A DNA stretch of 64,000 nt from Augochlora pura (GCF_028453695.1 NC_135776.1:1798001-1862000), one strand, 5' to 3'; positions 23,897 through 37,768 are shown, numbered from the stretch's first letter. Notes: a model not told the origin generated them from the sequence alone. Made by a program: numbers and translations.

Positions 23897-26280
23897 GTGA
23901 CGAAGCGAAGGGATGGGATGGCGGAACGTGGGGAGGTCATAGAAGAAAGAGGCTGCCGACTGTATATACCTACATCATGCAAATGGTTCCAATCATAAGC
24001 GAAGTCTATAATCGATCTATAAATCTGCTTAGAGGGGGGAAGAAAGGTTCCAGGGGTGGTGCAGGGAGTGGGGACACGTTCACGAAGTGGGGGTGGTTCC
24101 ACACCGGCAACATTACCTTCCACGGCAACACCGAGAGCGGGCACCTACTAACGCGAGGCCACACACCACCATAGACAAATGTATCTTGTTAGCATACCAT
24201 TTGTATGCATGGGGTTTTGCGCTCTCTCGCTCGCCCGCTCTCTCTTCGACGCTCTGCCATCGCTCCCTATTGTCTCTGTCCCTCCCTGCGCCCTGGCTCG
24301 GTTACGTCCCTTTCGTACAGACATTTAGCGCCTAACTTCTTCGGGAAATCGAATGGAAATCGTTTCTCGCTCGTCTGATACTTAATCGACGCGGCCCCTT
24401 CACGGTGATTTTCCTTCGATCATAGTTGGCACACGGCCGTATGCCAGTTTCTGCGCCGCTGCCTTTTCCACCCGACGCCTCCGCCGATCCTAGATGCTCG
24501 GGAACCTATCAGAAAACATAGCGTCTTGATTAACTGGAACAACGAGTGCTAATTCGGACTACGATTACTCAAGCGAAAGCCAATTTTTGTTCGGTAGTTT
24601 TTCATGAAATTGGATGACCAAAGGCGGAGGAGGATGGTCCCACCAGGAAAAAGAAATCGCAGCGCTCGACACGCGAATTCCGGGAGGCCAAAAGGCGTCT
24701 TAAAGGTGGCCGATAATTATGGGAAGCGCCCGCGCTCGGCCTCCTTGTTTCTTGAATATCAAAGCACTCGACAAAATAATCAGCGAACCAACGTCGGGGC
24801 CGAGCGGATCGGTCGGCCGAAGGGTTCGCTTCGCGTTCGCAGGGGTGGCGGCGATATTCTTTGCATCATTATCGCGATTTAATTATGTCGAGTTCCTTTG
24901 ACTCTCTTCATTTAACCGTCGTCGCCCGCCCCGCGCGATTCCCGCTGTAAATATTTTTTAAACGACTCGTCCCGAACTGCCGCGCCGGGGATTCCTTTTA
25001 ATCAGTCCTCTCCTTCGCTAATCAATTACTATATCGAATTTGTTTTTTTTCCCTACGGATCGGAACGATTCAGCAACATTAACCGATCGACGTACTAATT
25101 AGTTGTCGGCTCGAGAATTTATCGAATCGGCGACAATTTAAACGATTAAACATTTTGTCACTTGGAGGTCACAAAACTGGAACATCGGGCCGTCCGTTTA
25201 TCTTGCAATTAGTTCCCAGCCTAACAACGAAGCAAACAGTCGATGGACGATCGTCGACCCGGAAGACCCCGTGAAAGCGATTTCGCGAGCCTCTGGCGAC
25301 GATTCGCCGAGGACGATGATTCCACTCGACGCGAGCAATAACTTTAAACCGAATCGAACCCTCGAGACATCCGGGAGTGGCTTATTTGCATACCGACCTG
25401 AAAATCCCGCACCCTCTGTCATTCGAAGTCACCCGCTCTCGACATAAGGTGGCCTCGTGCCACCGAGGACTCACCCCCGTGAGCTCGCCTCGGTCTCGGA
25501 GAAAGCCGGAGTAAAAATACAAGCCGCGTCTCGCCCTACGCCGCTCTCTTCGCGATCGTTTAGCACTTTGCCGTAATTTTTTTCACCCCTCCCCCCGGAA
25601 CGTATTTGCATAGGCCCGCGGCACCCCCGAAAGCACCCCCGAAGCGAGACCGCCCGCCCCCGCGGTGCCGCGATAAAAATCGATGCCGCCTAATCGAACC
25701 AAAACACTCGACGCTCATTATTTTTGTATTCGAAGGAGCAAGGGGAGAAACGCGAGACTCCGCTGGGAATCGGCGCGAACAAGCGTTGTTTTAACGAAAC
25801 GATACCGAACGACTGCGTCTGGGAATGCATGCTTGTAGAAACCAACGATGTAACGCTGGAGACACGGGATGATCGTATACAGAGATTTCTATGGTGATTT
25901 TTAAGCATTTTCATTCATTTTTACTCGACTCGGACAATTAAAACGATAACTTCAAAATTTTTAATTTAAATGTAATGTTAAGTTAAATGTAGTGTTGCCA
26001 ACTGCCCAACTTTCTTGGGGCACTAACTCTATTAAATTCTTAGGTGAAGTTCTATATATTCATGGATTATTGTGAATTTATGAGTGATAAATAACCAACA
26101 TCGTTAGAGCAATAACTCGCTCGATTTCTTAAGTGTAGTAGTATGCTCGTGGAAGGAGCTGATAAATTTCACGAAATAAACGAGTTATTCAATTCAGTCA
26201 GAGGATTAGTCGCCAAATATATCGCAGATCGAATCCTGAAAAAAGCAAAAATTGCAAGCATGCAAAGGAGTGCGTGTACT

Positions 26281-26419
26281 TACCGGAAACGTTGAGAAAC
26301 GCGGCGAGTGCTTGTAAGTCAAGGTAATGCGAGACCTCTATGCTCCATACTCCTCCACGAAGCCGTAAGAGCCGTGCCGCGAGAGAACCCACAATCGATG
26401 GTCCGTCCGGGGCATCCAT
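26281..26419 (-). CDS. Orphan exon-like frame, unknown product (low confidence)
   Basis: On the minus strand an ATG in a good start context (AACCATGG) opens about 46 codons, from MDAPDGPS to ALAAFLNVSG. The frame meets a strong donor, GTAAGTAC, at about 26280. The codons look protein-like and include no simple repeat, unlike most frames nearby, and the exon lies in an AT-richer island. I do not recognise the protein and found no partner exon at lower coordinates, so this may be a first exon of an undetected gene or chance. Confidence 0.3.
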
Positions 26420-26733
26420 GGTTTACTGCGACCATTACTTCGAGGATAACACCTCGGAATAAAAAACCTTTATGTCTGCCAAAGGACGCCGACGAAGTCC
26501 TCTTCCGTGGCTCTGCTACATTCCTCCACGGATCCACAGCTGAAACAATTCCGCACCAATTACTACTAGCCCCTAGTTACCTTTCTTTTTCTTTCCTTTC
26601 CTCCCCCCCCCCCCCCTCCCCTGCTCTCTTTGTTTAAACTTTCATTCGAAACTCGGTTGGTTAAGTTTCCTAACCTTCAAACGTCAAAGATTCCAAGACT
26701 TCTCCCACACTTTTCTTTTTCAGAGTTAAGAGA

Positions 26734-26756
26734 TAACCTATTAACGCGATAGGTTA
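26734..26756. repeat. Small inverted repeat, 8-bp arms
   Basis: TAACCTAT and ATAGGTTA flank a 7-nt loop in the AT-rich island. Short enough to be chance. Confidence 0.5.
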
Positions 26757-27570
26757 ACAATACTAATTATGTTACTGTTAAATACATTCTGTACTACTAT
26801 GTCAATCTACAATAACTTTTATTCGTAGAAGTCTAATATTTCTGGTACACGTATATTGAATCTTGTAATTAAGATAGACTCGTGCTTCTTGTAACGGTTT
26901 CTGGTTCAAATTCGAACGATGAGAATTAATCTACTTGAAGGATAAAGCTAACATTCCAATAAATATCATTGTCCTCAAAATTAAAGATAAATGATACGCC
27001 ATTCGCAATTGGATAGAATCAGACAATACAATCGAAGTAACGAACAACTTCCGTAACAAATTTAAACGATGAAATGCTACCGTTCACTTACCAAAGGAGC
27101 CCTCCACTCCTTCTTAAAATTAGACAAAATTAACACATGTAAAACCATCACCTCATAAATAAGAGCATAGTATTTGTTACGGAGACAACGATACTACAAA
27201 ATTTATAAACAATCGCTACCTATTTTCTACAAATTTCTTCTCGATTGTTGCACCGATCCTAATGCTGTTGGAACAAGTTCGAACAGGAAACCAATATGGC
27301 GACGGAAAAGTGATTCAACGCATCGAATGAAAATTGACATTTCTATTTTAGTTTAGAGAAGAAAAACTACCGCTATATGAATCATCGTTCGCGTAGTTAT
27401 AATTAAGATCGTAATTGCATATAATTTGTGCAAGTTTACCTAATTTTTCCACAGGTCCTCGGCTCGGAAACACAAATACATCCGGTTGTTTCAATTATTC
27501 GAATTCTAATGACGATTGTCGCGCAGTTTGACCGAAGGGACCGCAGCAAGCGTGACGGTCGAAGTCGGTG

Positions 27571-27580
27571 GCGCCATCTA
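27571..27580 (-). promoter_or_regulatory. CTCF-like core motif
   Basis: The minus strand reads TAGATGGCGC, which fits the insect CTCF core AGRKGGCGC as I recall it. It is a single short match and could be chance. Confidence 0.2.
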
Positions 27581-27959
27581 CGGCCTGCCGACGAGAACCA
27601 CAACTACCTATCCCGATGGTATACGAACTACAAGAACACCGCGAAACTCGTACGCGAAATTAGTAAAACTTTAGGAGACAGTAAATTGAGCGAAATTCCG
27701 GCTGTATTGTCGACACCGCGTCGACAAGCTTGTCGCACGAAAAACCGATCAACTTTGTTTCCTGTCGCATGCCCGAACACTTCTATCGGTATATATCTAT
27801 TCCGCACGCTATACGGGATGCATTTTCTCTAAAATCTACAGCCCATCCATTTTCAATTCCGAAGCGGAACTATCTGCAAATCCCTCAACTAATTCCTAAC
27901 GATTTAATGCGATCAAACATGGGCTTGCAGAGACCCTAACTCACCTCAAAGATACACCC

Positions 27960-28060
27960 CCGTTTCGAAGGTAGAGAATTGTTTTGAAGGTACACAGACT
28001 TGTTTGAAACATTTCAAGGTATTTTCAGGACAGTTTAAAGACATATAAAAGCATTCAAAG
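27960..28060 (+). repeat. Weak TTTGAAGGT-type degenerate repeat
   Basis: GTTTCGAAGGTAGAG, GTTTTGAAGGTACAC, GTTTGAAACATTTCAAGG and CATTCAAAGGTC follow each other at about 20 bp. Diverged; boundaries approximate. Confidence 0.35.
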
Positions 28061-29459
28061 GTCTAGGAATAGATTAGTACTTATCAAATACTTCTGGAAC
28101 CATTCGCAGACAATGCAGAGTTGCAAACACTTGTAGAAAGTGAAGACAATCTATTTCTTTCAGATGAAGCATTACTTACTTTTTACGAATATTGAAAGTA
28201 ACAAAATCTTTCCCTCGTAGGAGATAGTTAGAACGCGCACGCTTAGATACCAAGAGGCAGGACTGGCTAGGATAATCGAGGATGGTCCGGGAGGATGGAG
28301 ATCTAGCAATGGATCCTTGTTGGACGACGTTGTCGACTTTGGAATCGATTCAAGCCGCAGGACCGAAGGCGATTCCGTTGAGGCACCAACCGAAGCAGGT
28401 TTCCCAGCATAGAGCACCAACCTGTGGGGTGGAATTGAAACAGCTCTTTCACACGCGCTTCTTTTCAAAGAATAAAGCGAAGTGGAGCGAGCTTCGCGCC
28501 CGCGTCCGGCTCTGTTTACCTCCGACGGAAAACGCCGGAGAACCGCGGGCGCACCACGTAGAAGACGAGGGCTGTCCGCGTTCGAGGAACACTGCCGATG
28601 GACCCCGCGCGAGGGGGTGTGGCGAGAAGGTGTGTGTGTAGGTGGAGAGAAAATGACGAAGCCGCCGGAGAATGAAGAGGAAGAAGCCGCGAGAAGAGAG
28701 GTCTGAGCAGGTGGTGCGGCGAAAGGAGGAGGAGGAGACCAAGACTCGAGGGGCGCGGGGATTCTAGACACCCCCGTCGACACCCACCCCCGGGTGGCTC
28801 GAGGGGGTGCGCGGCGGGTTTCTGGCGCGGTGGTGGTGCAAAGGCAGACGCCTTCCCCGGTTTCATTAACCCCACGCATTCATAATCTCGAGTGTGTTGG
28901 ACGTGCGAATATAGATTGAGATGGGAATGAGACCGTTTTGTCTGGCTGATACTCGCGCCTCGAGTGCGCCGTTGAAAAGGGGTGAATTTGAAAGCGGAAC
29001 CCGCGCTGTTTGGCGGGTAAATAGGCAGCCGATTGGTCTTCGACCGTCCCCCGTCGGGCCCCGAACTACACGCCGACTCTCTCTTTCCGCGTCTCGAGTG
29101 TCTCGGGGATCCTACTCGACGCCTATCCGACGATCTAAGCGAATTTTCCAGATCGGATATGCGCCTAATCGACGGGAGGATGAATCTCCGAGAGTCCTCG
29201 AACTTCAGATCCAAGGATAACGTCGGTGCCGCTTCTATCTCTCTCTTTCTCTCTCCGATATCTCTCTCTATCTCTCTTTCTAACTTGCCGACCAATTTAC
29301 CACCCCTGTCTAGCTAGGACCGATTAAAAGAAAAACAACGTCGGGGGTTTAACGTTCCAAAGATTCGCGATTCTCCGGGGACAGGAAACGAAATTTCGAA
29401 ATTGTCGGCAACTGGAGCGTAAAGTGCACCACGCCGGGACGATGAACGCTTCTCTCACT

Positions 29460-29462
<3 letters not shown>

Positions 29463-29516
<54 letters not shown>

Positions 29517-29530
29517 TGTGTGTGTATGTT
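29463..29530 (+). repeat. (CT)n followed by (GT)n
   Basis: About 26 uninterrupted CT units, then a short GT run. It inflates open frames on both strands here. Confidence 0.9.
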
Positions 29531-30350
29531 TTTCATTCTCTTTGTCTGTCGTGGAGAAAAAGACTCGAGGCAGCCAAGAACAATCGAACAGACGAGACGA
29601 AGAGATAGCAGCTCCCGGAGGAGGAGAGGATCGAACGAGCTGCGCGCACGTAAACCGGAAAAGCTGCCGGGGAGAACGAATGGGTCGGAAAGAGAAAGCC
29701 GAAGTCGAGAAGAGAAATTCACGGCAGCCCGTGGCTCACAGGGGGAGGTTGCAGGGGAAAGAAAACCCAAGACCGATTCTTTTTCTCTTCTACGGCGAGT
29801 TATATCGTCTACCGGAGTTGCATTTGCCATTGGTGATTGGCTCTGCTCCACGATACACAGGGTTGGTACACGAGACGACGGTGGGGGAGACGGGGTTGAC
29901 AGAGGAGACGCGGAACGAAGAACACTTTGGAAGAACGAGACCAAGAGGGAACGTGAGAAGAAAGCAACACGAGGAGCGGATACAGGGATACGGGATAGAG
30001 AAGAGAGGAGACTGGAAGAGAGGAGAATAGAATGGAAGAGATGACGACGGTTAGAACGAGAATGAGTGGAAAGGGGTTGCGCGCGGGCGAATGTCGGCAG
30101 GTGGGCAAGGGGGTGAGAGAATCGGTGAGAGACGGTGGATGAAGAACGTGGGTAGGGGGTAGGAGAGAGCCGGCAAATGCACGAGCAAGAGAGGGACTCT
30201 GGCGGCTTGGGGTGTGCTGTATGTAGCCGGGTCGATTCAGCCCCGGGCACTCGACTCCAAGCTACCTCTATCTGCTGTATTCCCTCTATTCTCTCACTCC
30301 CCGCAACCATCGCCACGGTGTTACCTACCGATCGTACCTCCCTCGGCTTT

Positions 30351-30429
30351 CTCTCTCTCTCTCACTCTCTCTCCCTCTCTCTCTCTCTCCCTCTCTCTTT
30401 CTCTATCTATCTATCCATCCATCTCTCTC
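30351..30429 (+). repeat. (CT)n grading into (CTAT)n/(CATC)n
   Basis: Interrupted CT run passing into CTAT and CATC tetramers. Confidence 0.8.
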
Positions 30430-31248
30430 TTGCTTCTCCGCCATCCGCTACCTCCTACTCCTCTTTCTCCTCTTTCCTCTTCCTTCTGCACACCGCCTCC
30501 CAACTGTACTCTCCAAACGGTCGCCTTCCCAGCCGTCCACCCTCCTGCGGTTCTGCCACTGGGTCCCGATACAACTTCCCCAGCTACTACTCGCGTGTCC
30601 CCGCTTGCTATCGCTGCTACCGATCCCGGTTCCCTGGCAGCGGTACTGGCGAGACGACTGCGACTGACGCAGTTAAGAATTTACTTGCCAAAACGCGGAC
30701 ATCCTCTGTTCTTTGGCCTCTCGTCGCACCTCTTCCGATTATCCTCCACGCTTGTATTAATACTATACTCTCCTGCGCAAGAATCAGTTACTAAACGTTC
30801 TGAAAAGCTTTGAGTATCGATCTATATCAAGGAGTACTTACTTTTTAGGGCCTTTCAGTGGCTGTCGTAATCGATCATATCCACTAAACAGATTCTAGAT
30901 CTGAGTCCCACAAAACGTAGTTGCAATAGCTGTCCATCCTAGTGTTTGTCAGGATTAGTCCAGTCTGGTCTGGAGTAAACACTACCTTGAAGCATCGCGC
31001 ACTATAAAATAGAAAAATTCATATATTATTATCAACAATATCTCCTGGGTAGATCTTATGAACAAAAGAAACAGAGACCAAGAACTCTGTTGACCCTGTA
31101 AAGTGTGACGAGCCTTGTCTTGAGGGCTGTGCAGTATAGGTATGACAGGAGGGCGGGAGGTAAAGAGAAATGTCCTTATCGCCGAGAACGGAAATGGCAA
31201 GCAATGGCAGTCGACGGTAGTCGTCGGAATCAGGCGGTACCAAAGTCG

Positions 31249-31281
31249 GCCCCTAGGGTGACTAGTCGGTGGACTAGGGGC
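31249..31281. repeat. Inverted repeat, 8-bp arms, 17-nt spacer
   Basis: GCCCCTAG (31249-31256) and CTAGGGGC (31274-31281). No associated gene. Confidence 0.45.
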
Positions 31282-31558
31282 GGTTCTCCAAGCGGGTCCG
31301 CTCGGGGGTGGTCGAGGTACTCTGGTTATTTGTACGCAGACGTAAGCCACCTGGCCCTCTCCGCGCATTGGTTTCTACGTCTGTGCCATTTGTCTGTACG
31401 TTTGATGACGTCGGTTACGAGGCTCCACCCAAGGTGGTGGTGGATGTGTTCGAAGGGGGCTCCTACCTCTGCTTCCGCCGGGCAACAGAGAGAACCGGAG
31501 AGAGAGAAACGGAAGGGGTGGAGGATGGTAGCCTAGTCGGCGGTGGTAGCGATGCTAG

Positions 31559-31611
31559 CGTCGGCGTCGACGTCGGCGTCGACGGTGGTGGTGGCGGCGG
31601 TGTGGTGGTGG
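31559..31611 (+). repeat. GTCGGC/GGTGGT compound repeat
   Basis: GGCGTCGAC units run into GGTGGTGG triplets. Confidence 0.65.
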
Positions 31612-34435
31612 TCGAACGGCAGAAGCTAGATTCTGGAAAGGCGCTTGCGCGAAACCGCCGGATCGTTTATTTGTATCTGTCATTGCCAGTCAAGGGGTAA
31701 GAGGAGGGAGAGACCTCTCTCAAGATCTCCCCTTCCATTTATTCCTCTTATTCCGCCTTCTCCGTCTTTTCCGCCTTTTCACCCCGTTCCACCGCCTCCT
31801 ACCACCCCCTCGCTCCCTGTACTCCTCGTCCTCCAGCATTACCTCTCGTCTCGCCAACCTCCCGGCAATCCCCTGGCCGTTGCAAGCACGTACGCCGCGC
31901 CGCGACGCCATCGTTCCACCGAGTGGTCGCGGCGGTGGCGGCTACCGGGCAAACTAATTTATTTCTCGCTATTATGGAATGTTTACCATTTTCGTCCGTT
32001 CGGTGCCCCAAGCCGTCACCCCCCTACGAAAATAGAGGCAAGGGATGTCTGGCAATGCTCTCTCCTCTCTTTCGCTCTCTCTTTAAAATTGGAACCACCC
32101 ACTCGGCCGATGCGAGACGGTCTTCGTTGCCTACCATAGCCTGGAGAACGGACTTTCGCCTCTTCTTCTCCCGAGACTCCATTTTCTTTTACTCCTCCAT
32201 TTCTCTCTTCGGCCCCTCTCTCTCTCCATTGAAAAGAACCATCTATACGACTCTGTTCTTTCGAACAACTTCTCCTTTTCGAGGGTCACGATCATTCAAA
32301 TAGTGGATGCTTACAAATTATTAGATCCACTCTCGAAAACAAGACGGATAAACTGGTGAAAGCTTCTTGAATGGTCGCAGGGGTGGCTCGGTTCGATGCG
32401 CGGTCTTTTATTGAGCAGGATTAGGGGTGGCCCGATTAAAAACGTCCGTTACGGTGGATCGTTTATTTTTATAAGTCAAGGTTAGCGTAACACCTGTTCG
32501 CGGCCCCCAGGCGAACGGGGATCGAGAGCAGTTTGGGGTTGACATTTTGCTCGCGCTCCTATAAACCGGAGGGCTCGTACGACGCGTCGTTAAAAACGAG
32601 CTAATTGGTTTCATCAAAGCGCTCTCTCTCTCTTCGTGTCGCAGCTAGAGAGGGGGTTGGCACGTTGATTTTTCGCTTCGCACACGCAGAGCCCCCACAC
32701 AGGCGCGGTGATAATCTCCATTGGAACGTCTTTATAAAAATCCCAGGACAACGGGATAAAAAAACGACTGAATCGAGACGAGCGATCAAATCGTCCGTTC
32801 CACCCCTTCGGCAACGCTATTTACCCCCTGCAAAGCCGACTCCGCTTAATCGAATTTCAAATTACGCGGTTCCCGCCGGTATTTTTCTTTCCCAGAGCCG
32901 GGCAAGTTCGCAGGGCAGCTCACTTCCGACTTGCCCGACGCGTCTATCGCACCCTCGAACCCTTTTTTCCCTTTTTCTTCTTGCACCCATTCCTCCTAGC
33001 TACCATCGCCACTCTCCTCCCGCTTTTTCCCGACTCTCTTTTAATCTTTCTCGCCCCGACGTCCCGCTAACCGGAGAAAGGAGAGAGCGGAGCCGCGAGG
33101 GCAAGCGTGGGTTAAAACCCTTTAGTCTGGACCGCAGGATCGGACGGGAGTTTTCTATTCGGCCCCACTTAAAAGCGAAGCCTCGGAAAGAAGTTCTCCC
33201 GGCGACCTTCCATCGGAAGACCGGCAGACCTGGCTCTTATCGGGCGTCGCCGATTAAAAAAGCGCGAAGGATTACGTCTCCTTTCACGAGGAACGCTTCG
33301 CGATCGACGACCTACTTAGACAATCAGACATCCATCACAGGGAATCCAATAAGACGATTCTCCAAATTCTCGAATTAAGAACGCTTCGTTATCCTGAAAT
33401 ATAGATTTCTTTAGATAGTTTTCGACGCTTCAGATCAATGCTAAAACTAAATCTTATGTCTTTACTTTCTGCTGTAATTTTAGCCGTGACTGCTGAGAAT
33501 CGGTAACATCGAGCCATATTCCGAATAATTTTTCCTTCAGATATTTTAGCTGTACTTGCTACGTATCGGATAGTGGCGGGTGTAAAGAATAGATCATCCA
33601 GGCCCAGTAATGTTTCCAATCAAAGAACCTCTCTTTCCAGCTACTAAAAACATAGGAAACATACAATAGGATACAGTATAATATTTAATATCTCAGCTAA
33701 ATATTTCAGACGCAACGGAACCACCGTGGCTATCTCGGCAGCAACCCGTGACCCTCTCGAGTCTGCTCTCCAAGGTGGGAATATTTGCGGAAGAAGAGGC
33801 AGAGGAGAATCGCGGATTAAACGAACCAAATGGAAGAAAGAGGGAAAAATGGCTGAGAGAAGATATCAGCGAGAGGGATGGTGCGGATGCACAGTAGTAG
33901 AGGGTAGGTGGAGGGCAGATTGCAAGGCGGAGGGAAAAGAGAGCGGCCGGGAGGTGGAGAGGAAGACGAAGAGCGCGAAGAGGACGAGGAGAAAGAGGAG
34001 GAGGAGGAGATGGTGGAGGAGGAGAGGGAGGAGGAGCAGGAGAGTTTAAGTGCTACCGAGTGTCTACCTCCTTGTGGGATCGAAGCCAGGACTCACTCCG
34101 ACTCTGTCTGCGTCTCTTTCTCGGATCGAAGCAAGGCGTCCCACCCCGTCTTCGTCCTCGTCCCGTGCCCCTGTTCCCCGTCGTGTCCCCGACCCCGTCC
34201 TCGTTTTCCTCCCGGTTTCCCTCTCGACGTCTCTCCGCGGAGCACAGACGTCCGTACACAGACAAAGAGGGATAGAGAGAGTTCCTCTCCGAGAGGGAGA
34301 AACCTCCCTGTGCACCCTCCCTTGCAAATACACAGAGAAATAGAGGGTAACGGGGAGGGACGGATGCGAAGGGAAATCTCACTCTTCTTCCTCGCTTGCA
34401 CTCTGCTCCACTCTCCTCTCGGCCCTCCCTCATTC

Positions 34436-34441
34436 CCTCTC

Positions 34442-34491
<50 letters not shown>

Positions 34492-34503
34492 GCTCTATCT
34501 CTC
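34436..34503 (+). repeat. (CT)n microsatellite, interrupted
   Basis: CT run with CTCG and CTCA breaks. Confidence 0.85.
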
Positions 34504-34910
34504 ATTCTCCATCTTTCTCTCTTTGTCTCTCTACGAGTCTGTTTCGCTGGCCTCTCACTCTCACTCGCTTTCTCCATGTACGTTTCATTCGACGGTGTGT
34601 AGGTAGAACGCGGGGCGTAACCAACCCCTCTTGAATCCGCATCGCGGCACCGACAGTCGGCATTCGTCGTGTGCCATTGGCCCCGACGACACTCGGAAAC
34701 CCAATGGAAAGCGCAAATACGACGCCGACTTCCGGTCCGTGAAACGAATTCGCAAAACGAACGATCGCGCAGGACTGCTTTTACTACCCTCCCGGACCCG
34801 GAACGTTCATCCCGAGCACAACGACGCTTCTATAGCCACCCCCCTGGAGAACCCGAGTCTCGCTCTCTCTCTTCCTGTTTCTCTCGCTCTCTTCCTCTCC
34901 CCCGCCCCTC

Positions 34911-34936
34911 TCTCACTCTCTCTCTCTCTCTCTCTT
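34911..34936 (+). repeat. (CT)n microsatellite
   Basis: CT run with one CTCA break. Confidence 0.75.
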
Positions 34937-36524
34937 CCTCGCGTACCTCAACATAGGACTGTCTCGTTCCGCAAGGTTTCTCTTTCGCCACACCTGTTCA
35001 CAGTCACATCCGAATGCTGGAAACTCGGCGATTGGTCGCGAGCGGCGTTTCCCTCGGTCCCATTGGCTCACCCCCGCTTTCCGGTCTTCCATACAGAAAA
35101 GGAACGCCGTTCTTCGACGATCGTTTGCTTCTGCCTGCCTTGCGAGGCGTTTTCTCGCGAGGAGGAGGAGCAAGAATGCGTTCTGACAATTGCATCTGCA
35201 TCGTTGCCTGGCGATCGAACGCGTCGTCGAACGTCATTCGCTGCGAGACGAAAGAATCCGACGGGTATTCTTGTTCGAGGAGACTCAATGATGAACGAGC
35301 GTGATTCATATGCCCGGAAACTCAAATTTATGCTAGAACTACACGTTGCAAAGTCTGTGACTTTTCTTCAGAAAAGACTTAAATGTTTGTGAAATCTAAT
35401 GGCAAACGCTAATAACTACTCATATGGAATAAAGTAATTGTCCATGTGTTATAGTCGCAATTCTACGTCCTTCGACACTTTCTTGCCTCTTAAAAGCAAA
35501 CCAACGAATCAATGAAAACGGTAGCACGAATTCTAAGGGAGAAACAGTTTGGAATACCAGTTATCGCGGAGGATCTTTTTTTCGCGCGGTGAATCGGTGC
35601 ACCGAAAGATGCCGGAGGTGTTGAATGCGATTGCGTTCCCTATCGATCCCGAAACAGAGTCTTCTTAAAGAGATGTAGCACTATCTTCCTTCGCGATACA
35701 ACGCGATACACTCGCCTTAAAGTCCAGAGAGTGCCGTTTTCCGATAGCAGATTAGAATCTGAATTGTTGGACTCTCTTTCATGAGGCTTCTTGGAGAGAT
35801 CAGTTCTACTTGGACCTTCGGACAGACAATAATTGTTCGTAAATAAATAATGCGTGACTCTAAATACTACGATAAATTGTCTTACAAGTGAGTGAAAATT
35901 AGAGTTTCAATAATGGACTATAGTCACACGATTTTTCTGCTTCAGTTCCTTGTACACTAAACTAATCTTTTGTTTCAATCTTCTGTTCCGATCTTACGTT
36001 GGTTTCCATGATCCTCCCGATACCTAAAAACCAGTAAAAGGGGGAATTCATCAGCTTCGATTCAAACAAGAATCGTCAGAATTTATTCCATTCCACCAGG
36101 GGGTTAAAATACAGAGAACAAATTCTGTTTTCAGAGCAAATAGATAAAAATGCGAACCACGCGATAAAAAGGGAAGATCTCACGGTTCACCCCCTAAGTC
36201 TAATCAGGCACCCCTGTTCGAAACCGTCTCTCGGCTTCGGACAGAAGATTCAAGAATAAAAGGAGGGCTGGGAACAGAGTGTCGAAAGAATATCCCGCGG
36301 CTATAATTCTTTCTTGATTCTCTCGTTTGGCTAGTCGCGAATTCTTGCGGAGAAACAGGGTGCCGCGGGACGAGCCACGGTATTGAATAATACCAGAGGC
36401 GGCCGGCTCCAGCGAGAGAACCATCCATTTAAAATGTCTCCCTTAAATCTCCAACACCACCGGCAACCACCACACCATCACCGCCATCGCCGCCGCCACC
36501 ATCTCCGACCTCTACAGAGCTGCA

Positions 36525-36560
36525 GAGAGTGAGTGAGAGAGAAAGAGAGAGAGAGAGAGG
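36525..36560 (+). repeat. (GA)n microsatellite
   Basis: GAGT units followed by GA. Confidence 0.75.
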
Positions 36561-37768
36561 GGTAGGAAGCACCACCGACTTTCAGTAGTCGCTTCCAACC
36601 TCACCCGACCTCCTCGAACCTCCTCCCGTGACCGAGGCCGGGGGCCTCCCTCGCTGCCACCGGTTTCTTCCACCCCTCACTTTTATATCCGCCTAAATCC
36701 ATCCATTTTAAATGACGGATATTTTCTCCGAGCGACTGTATGGATTTTCATACTTTCCCGCTGAACCGGAGCCCCGTGCATACACCGGCCCGCGTCCGTT
36801 TAATATTTTCCACCACCCGGCGGTTGCCGGTACAGATGAGGCAAATCCTGCTACAAGCAGACTCGAATTTCAACAAATAACTTTACATTGACACAACATT
36901 CCATCGCCTGCAAACTAATTGCTAAACTTGGCAGAAAAGTCTTTTCGTTCCTTAAAAAGTAGTGAATTATATTCTCTCGCTGTTTTCTCCTCGTGTCTCC
37001 AATCGGTGATTATAAATAAATTAAAAGTATATTCGAGAATGTTACTACCGAACTCGATCGTATTGCTAGGCTAAGAATACAACTAGGTTCACAAGATACG
37101 ATCTCTCGGAACTTCCTCTCAGTTCTTTTTTTAAAAGTGATCCGCCGGATTTTTCGAAGAGACCAGCGAGTTAGAAAGGTCACCGATGAATCGTGAGGTC
37201 TCGGTCGCGGACAATGTGCGACCGGCAACGACAACAACAACTACGACAATGGGCAAGGATGAAAGAGAAGACGTCGCCAGTCAAAGGAAAATAAGAGCAT
37301 AAGAAATACCGGAGAGGTCGCGGCGACTGCGATAGTTCGACAATGGAAAACAGGCATTATTCTTCCCCTCGCTCGTGTTTTGACTATCGTTCAAGAATTG
37401 TTAACTACGTTTACTGATACGTAGTTGCGACGAGACCCGGCATCCTGTGCTAAGACGAAGAATACGGTGCTCCTGTTTTCAATGGCTTCGTCAGGACTTG
37501 TAGACACAGTTTCCAGCTCCTGAAAATACAAAATTCCGAACTAAAAGATTTTTCCATACGAGTAACAAGTGTGTCTGACACGTTAAGCTAAATAATGACC
37601 TACCCAGTTGATTTTCTCTACCGTATGCTGGCTTAATTTAAAAGCACGGCCCGAAAACGCTGTCTCCAGTGGTCTAGATGAAAATCAGGGGGTCCGGATG
37701 TCGATAGAGTTCATCGTGCCTGGTATGATTCTATCGGGCAGTTGGCGTGAGAGAACGAGAGGAGAGAC

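Larger units (their letters stand above)
14941..25900. other. Gene-free region with GA tracts and one repeat remnant
   Basis: No gene recognised. Besides the listed repeats there is a 13-base poly-G run at about 16319-16331 and a short GC-rich hairpin at 16415-16430. Frames such as 16012-16794 cross these low-complexity runs. Confidence 0.5.
25901..28200. other. AT-richer island
   Basis: Base composition drops clearly towards AT compared with both sides. It holds the orphan exon-like frame, an 8-bp inverted repeat, the CTCF-like motif and a weak tandem repeat, but no recognised gene. Confidence 0.5.

Noticed and set aside
25198..25422. Minus-strand frame with an acceptor-like border, possible partner of the 26.3-kb exon
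   Set aside because: No protein-like conservation visible, and phase and function could not be supported.
28172..28879. 235-codon minus-strand frame
   Set aside because: Overlapped by other long frames on both strands, which points to stop-poor DNA and not coding.
29324..30316. 330-codon minus-strand frame
   Set aside because: It runs straight through a (CT)n/(GA)n tract and Ser/Arg-rich low complexity; frames on the plus strand are equally long there.
32605..33378. 257-codon plus-strand frame
   Set aside because: No motif, Arg/Ser/Pro-rich composition typical of GC-rich non-coding DNA, no splice context.
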